A stretch of 62,726 nt of DNA from Erythrobacteraceae bacterium. Lineage in GTDB: Bacteria > Pseudomonadota > Alphaproteobacteria > Sphingomonadales > Sphingomonadaceae. A program made the translations under genes and the position numbers. The notes beneath the pieces were generated by a model. The model was given only the letters and a program-made list of their open reading frames with translations, was not told where the DNA came from and searched no databases. Positions 59,563-62,726 of the stretch are shown in pieces; position 1 is the stretch's first letter; the number at the start of each line of letters is the position of its first letter. Location of the stretch: NCBI GenBank assembly GCA_027489095.1, contig JAIYAL010000122.1, positions 1-62,726 on the forward strand. Reading direction: 5' to 3'.

Positions 59563-60297
59563 TCAACCGAAGGCCGCGTAGAGGGAGCGTCCGTGTTCCT
59601 TGAGCCAGCGGTCGGCGGCCTGGATCTGGCCCTCGAAGATCCGCGCCAGAAGCGCGTGGAAGGCGGGTGAGTGGTCGAAATGGACGAGATGCGCGACTTC
59701 ATGCGCGACCACTGATCTGCGCACGAAATCGGGGGCCTGCACCAGCCGCCAGTTGATGCGGATGCGGCTCTTGTCCGAGCATGAGCCCCAGCGCCGCTGC
59801 GCCCGGGTCAGCCCGATCGGCACCGGATCGAGGCCGGCGGCCGCGCAATAGTCGCGCATGTCCGCCTCGGCGAGGCGCAGCGCCTCGGCCTCAAGCCAGC
59901 GCTGCAAGCGCGTCTCCAGTCCGGTCTGCGGCCCGCCGATCCGCAGGGCCTCGCCCGCCAGCACCGGTCGGCGGGGCGCGCGCGCGTCCCATTCGAGCTG
60001 CAGCGTGCGGCCCCGGTAGCGCACTTCGCCCCCCGGCTCGGGCGCGGCGCGGCGGGGGAGCTTGGCGAGTTGCTCGGCAAGCCAGCCGGCCCGCGCATGG
60101 GCAAAGGCGATCGCCTCGCGCCCCTCGGCCCAGGCGGGCAGGGTGATCCGCACCTCCGAACCATCAGGCGCCAGCCGCAGGGTCAGCCGCCGCGCATTGT
60201 GCAGGCGCTTGAGCACGATTGGCACCGGCTTGCCGCCGAGGTCGATCTCCGGGCTCTCGACCCGCCGGGCCGAGGCGCCGCGCAGCCAATCGATCAT
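59563..60297 (-). CDS. YgjP-like (DUF45/M48) metallopeptidase-family protein
   Basis: 244 residues. The C-terminal domain has WGSCS (170-174) and the zinc motif HEVAHLVHFDHS (His199, Glu200, His203, with a further His after it), which define the YgjP/SprT-like DUF45 family. The N-terminus has the typical VPIVLKRLHNARRLTLRL strand set. It is cytoplasmic, and its cellular role is uncertain. The ATG at 60297 overlaps the ycgN stop by 4 bp, so it belongs to an SCO1-ycgN-ygjP operon. Confidence 0.85.
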   Translation of the reverse strand: MIDWLRGASARRVESPEIDLGGKPVPIVLKRLHNARRLTLRLAPDGSEVRITLPAWAEGREAIAFAHARAGWLAEQLAKLPRRAAPEPGGEVRYRGRTLQLEWDARAPRRPVLAGEALRIGGPQTGLETRLQRWLEAEALRLAEADMRDYCAAAGLDPVPIGLTRAQRRWGSCSDKSRIRINWRLVQAPDFVRRSVVAHEVAHLVHFDHSPAFHALLARIFEGQIQAADRWLKEHGRSLYAAFG

Positions 60298-60791
60298 GCG
60301 TCCCCCTTGCGCATGGGCACCTCCTGCCAATCGCGGCCCCAATCGCGACGGGGTGAAGGCCACTCGGTAATGTGATGCTCGATCGGCCCGGCGTCCACCT
60401 CGCTCACCACCCGGCCCATCACCGAAACGCCCGCGCGCCGCACCGCGTCACGGTCGCCCGAGAGGAGGTAGTGCCAGCCCGGCAGCGGCCGGCCTTCGTT
60501 CCGCAAGCGGTAGGCGCAGGTCGAGGGCAGCCAGCTCACCTGCTCCACGATCCGCAAAGTAAGCCGCAGGCAATCGGGGACGAAGGCCTTGCGGTTGCGA
60601 TAGTCGCTGCACTGCGCGGATGCGGTATCGAGCAACCGGCACGCGATGTTGGTTTCGATCACATCGCCGGTGTCCTCGTCCTCGATCTTGTGCAGGCAGC
60701 AGCGTCCGCAGCCGTCGCACAGCGCTTCCCATTCGGGCCGGGTGAGCTCGCCCAGCGGCAGCTCCCAGAAGCGTGCTCTCAGCTCACCCAT
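60294..60791 (-). CDS. YcgN family cysteine-cluster protein (UPF0260)
   Basis: 165 residues. The N-terminal cysteine cluster CDGCGRCCLHK and later Cys residues (ACRLLD, QCSDY, PDCLRLT, STCAYRL) form the putative metal-binding pattern of the family. PGWHYLLSGD is also conserved. The function is not established. It overlaps the SCO1 gene by 13 bp and the ygjP-like gene by 4 bp. Confidence 0.88.
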   Translation of the reverse strand: MGELRARFWELPLGELTRPEWEALCDGCGRCCLHKIEDEDTGDVIETNIACRLLDTASAQCSDYRNRKAFVPDCLRLTLRIVEQVSWLPSTCAYRLRNEGRPLPGWHYLLSGDRDAVRRAGVSVMGRVVSEVDAGPIEHHITEWPSPRRDWGRDWQEVPMRKGDA

Positions 60792-61384
60792 CGCGCCAGT
60801 TCCGCCGCCACCGCGTCCGCACCCTGATCGGCGGGCAGGGTTGCGATCGGCGCGCCGTCGGGGCCGAACAGGTAGACGATGCGCGAATGGTCGACGAGAT
60901 AACCACCGCCCGGCTGCGCCTCGCCCTTGCCATAGGCGACCGCGAAGGTCTTGGCTGCGGCGGCGACCTGATCGGGCGAGCCGGTCAGCCCCACCATGTC
61001 GGGCGAGAACGCCGCGGCAAATTCGCCCACCACCTTGGGGGTGTCACGTTCCGGATCGACCGAGATGAAGATCGGGACGATTTTCGCCGCCTTGGCGGCA
61101 TCCTGGCCTTTGAACACCTTCAGCCCCTGCGCGATGCGCTGCACGTCGGTCGGGCAGACGTCGGGGCAGAAGGTGTAGCCGAAATAGACGATCCGGTACT
61201 TGCCGGCAAAATCGCCCCAGCGCACCATCTGGCCCTTGCTGTTCACCAGCGTGAAGTCCCCGCCGATCTTCGCGCCCGCCAGCGGCGGTTCCTGCTGGGG
61301 TGCACCCGCGCCGCATCCAGCCAGCGCGAGCGCGGCCGCAATTGCGACAAGATAAGCGGCGGAAGGCTTGTTGTTGCGGTTCAT
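60779..61384 (-). CDS. SCO1/SenC family copper chaperone lipoprotein
   Basis: 201 residues. A lipoprotein signal ends in LAGC (Cys24), anchoring it to the inner membrane on the periplasmic side. The thioredoxin fold has the copper motif CPDVC (Cys73, Cys77) and the distal ligand His166 in LVDHSRIVYLF. SCO proteins deliver copper to the CuA site of cytochrome oxidase. It is 3.4 kb from the copABC block but in a different operon. Confidence 0.93.
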   Translation of the reverse strand: MNRNNKPSAAYLVAIAAALALAGCGAGAPQQEPPLAGAKIGGDFTLVNSKGQMVRWGDFAGKYRIVYFGYTFCPDVCPTDVQRIAQGLKVFKGQDAAKAAKIVPIFISVDPERDTPKVVGEFAAAFSPDMVGLTGSPDQVAAAAKTFAVAYGKGEAQPGGGYLVDHSRIVYLFGPDGAPIATLPADQGADAVAAELARWVS

Positions 61385-61460
61385 GCTCTGCTAACTGACT
61401 GCTTGCGAAAGGCGGGAAGCTTGCCCCGCGCCCCGCGGCACACCCAATGTGTGACAGGTA

Positions 61461-62108
61461 ATGCGAAAGGATCAAACCTTGGGCTTAGATGTTTTGCGCA
61501 AGTTAGGGCTTGGGAGCGCGATTGCCAGTGCGATTGCGCTGGCGTTTGCGGTGCCGGCGGCCGCGCAGTTCCAGTCCGAAGGCTACCAGTTCCTTGAGGC
61601 CGTCAAGGAGCGGGAGGGCACCAAGGCCACCGACATGCTCAACAAGCCGGGCACCCAGGTCGTCAACGCCCGCGATATCACCAGCGGCGACACCGGGCTG
61701 CACATCGTTGTGGCGCGCGGCGATGCCGTGTGGGTCCGCTTTCTGCTCCAGCGCAAGGCTGATCCCAACATCCGCAACAAGCGGGGCGTCAGCCCGCTCC
61801 AGCTCGCCACCTCGCTGGGCTTTGTCGAAGGGGTCGAGGCGCTGATCAAGGGCGGGGCGAACGTCAACATCGCCGACCAGACCGGAGAGACGCCGCTGAT
61901 CGCCGCAGTCCATGCCAAGAAGGTCGCGCTGGTGCGCACGCTGCTTGCCAATGGCGCGGATCCCGATCGCAGCGACAATTCGGGCCGTTCGGCGCGCGAC
62001 TACATGAAGCTGATCGCCAGCAACCAGCTCATCGCGCAAGAATTTGACGCCGCCGACAAGAAGCGCGCCGATGCGGGAACCAAGAAAGATTATGGGCCTT
62101 CCTTCTGA
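61461..62108 (+). CDS. Secreted ankyrin-repeat protein
   Basis: 215 residues with a signal peptide (SAIASAIALAFAVPAAA). Three to four ankyrin repeats follow, e.g. SGDTGLHIVVARGDAVWVRF, RGVSPLQLATSLGFVEGVEA, TGETPLIAAVHAKKVALVRT and SGRSARDYMKLI. It is a protein-interaction module in the periplasm; the partner is unknown. It is divergent from SCO1 with a 76-bp gap and is followed by COQ9 with 1 bp between. Confidence 0.88.
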   Translation: MRKDQTLGLDVLRKLGLGSAIASAIALAFAVPAAAQFQSEGYQFLEAVKEREGTKATDMLNKPGTQVVNARDITSGDTGLHIVVARGDAVWVRFLLQRKADPNIRNKRGVSPLQLATSLGFVEGVEALIKGGANVNIADQTGETPLIAAVHAKKVALVRTLLANGADPDRSDNSGRSARDYMKLIASNQLIAQEFDAADKKRADAGTKKDYGPSF

Positions 62109-62109
62109 T

Positions 62110-62726
62110 ATGACCGATTTTTCTGACCTGACCCTCGACGAGCTGCGCATCGCGCTCGCCCCTGACATCGCCGCCTCGGCGATCTTCGACGGGTGGAACG
62201 ACACCGCGCTCACCGCCGCCGCCGAGATGGCGGGGGCCGATGTGGACGTGGTCCGGCTCGCCTTTCCGGGGGCCAAGCCGATGGACATGATCGAAGCGTG
62301 GATCGCGAACGTGGACGCCGCGATGGAGGCCGAGTGGCCGGCCGAACGCCTCGCCACCCTCAAGATCCGAGAACGCATCCGCACGCTGGTCGCCTTCCGG
62401 CTGGAAGCGGTTGAGAACATCGACGAAGCGGTGCGCCGCGCGCTCGCCGTGATGGCCCAGCCGCAGAATGCGCGCCGCGCGCTGAAGCTCGGCTGGCATT
62501 CGGCGGATATCATGTGGCGGCTCGCAGGCGACACCGCGACCGATTACAACCACTACACCAAGCGCGCGATCCTCGCGGGCATCTACAGCGCGACGCTCGC
62601 CGTGTTCGTCAACGACGATTCAGAGGGCAAGGCCGATACCCACGCCTTCCTCGAACGGCGTATCGATGGGGTGATGAAGTTCGAGAAGGCAAAAGCGCAG
62701 CTGCTGGGCAAAGACCGCGAACTGCC
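62110..62726 (+). CDS. COQ9 family protein, 3'-truncated by the window edge
   Basis: About 205 residues visible. The fold is the TetR-like helical bundle of COQ9, with ASAIFDGWNDTALTAAAEMA, IRERIRTLVAFRLEAVEN, then LGWHSADIMWRLAGDTATDY and HYTKRAILAGIYSATLAVF. COQ9 binds lipids and helps present ubiquinone intermediates to the COQ7 hydroxylase step. The C-terminus lies beyond the window. The start is the ATG 1 bp after the ankyrin gene stop. Confidence 0.9.
   Translation, partial: MTDFSDLTLDELRIALAPDIAASAIFDGWNDTALTAAAEMAGADVDVVRLAFPGAKPMDMIEAWIANVDAAMEAEWPAERLATLKIRERIRTLVAFRLEAVENIDEAVRRALAVMAQPQNARRALKLGWHSADIMWRLAGDTATDYNHYTKRAILAGIYSATLAVFVNDDSEGKADTHAFLERRIDGVMKFEKAKAQLLGKDREL

Overview
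The window looks like chromosome from a high-GC alphaproteobacterium of the order Sphingomonadales (Novosphingobium/Erythrobacter-like). The evidence is a ManD dehydratase whose catalytic residues fall at the numbering of the Novosphingobium aromaticivorans enzyme, an EipA/DUF1134 protein, a COQ9 homologue, and a TonB receptor placed beside several flavin halogenase-like genes, a combination familiar from this order. I see no insertion sequence, phage gene or CRISPR array.

Layout. (1) 1-12.2 kb: ordinary chromosome. It holds the end of an acyl-CoA dehydrogenase, an FAD oxidoreductase, an esterase, a tightly overlapping 5-oxoproline cluster (fused oxoprolinase, DUF969 and DUF979 transporter subunits, DUF2891), and a wax-ester-synthase-like acyltransferase coupled to an alpha/beta hydrolase. 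(2) 12.3-50.6 kb: a large catabolic island for a uronic-acid-containing beta-glycan. (3) 50.8-62.7 kb: ordinary chromosome again. It holds tRNA-Ser(GCT), EipA, an aminotransferase, a GNAT acetyltransferase, a BLUF photoreceptor with an apparent ATC start, a copper block (CopA, CopB, CopC), riboflavin genes ribE/ribD, a YgjP-type peptidase, YcgN, SCO1, an ankyrin protein and the start of COQ9.

The island joins two routes that meet at 2-keto-3-deoxygluconate (KDG). In the hydrolytic route glucuronate passes through UxaC, UxuB and ManD to KDG. In the lyase route, unsaturated uronates made by the alginate-lyase-like domain and released by a GH105 hydrolase pass through KduI and KduD to KDG. KdgK then phosphorylates KDG; KDPG aldolase is not in the window. 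Polymer attack is served by a GH5 endoglucanase, two ExoP-like GH3 enzymes, the lyase fused to an SMP-30/gluconolactonase domain, GH105 and DUF4861. Uptake is by a 1081-residue TonB receptor and a hexuronate-type MFS carrier. Less expected passengers are three intact flavin halogenases, a fourth that has lost both catalytic residues, a JmjC-like cupin, an isoquinoline-1-oxidoreductase-type molybdenum enzyme pair and a GlcG/HbpS protein.

Regulation can be read from the DNA. One palindrome family (GGTAGCGCTACC-like) occurs upstream of GH5, the first LacI gene, both GH3 genes and, twice, between the halogenase operon and the TonB receptor. A second motif (GTGAAAACGTTGC) occurs in inverted orientation between the MFS carrier and kduI, and fits the second LacI gene. 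A GntR regulator sits between the divergent uxaC-uxuB and manD-kdgK operons over an ACCA-N3-TGGT palindrome. Decayed genes (SDR, MFS, a glycosidase with its catalytic part missing, and perhaps IclR) at the island edges and inside it suggest repeated remodelling.
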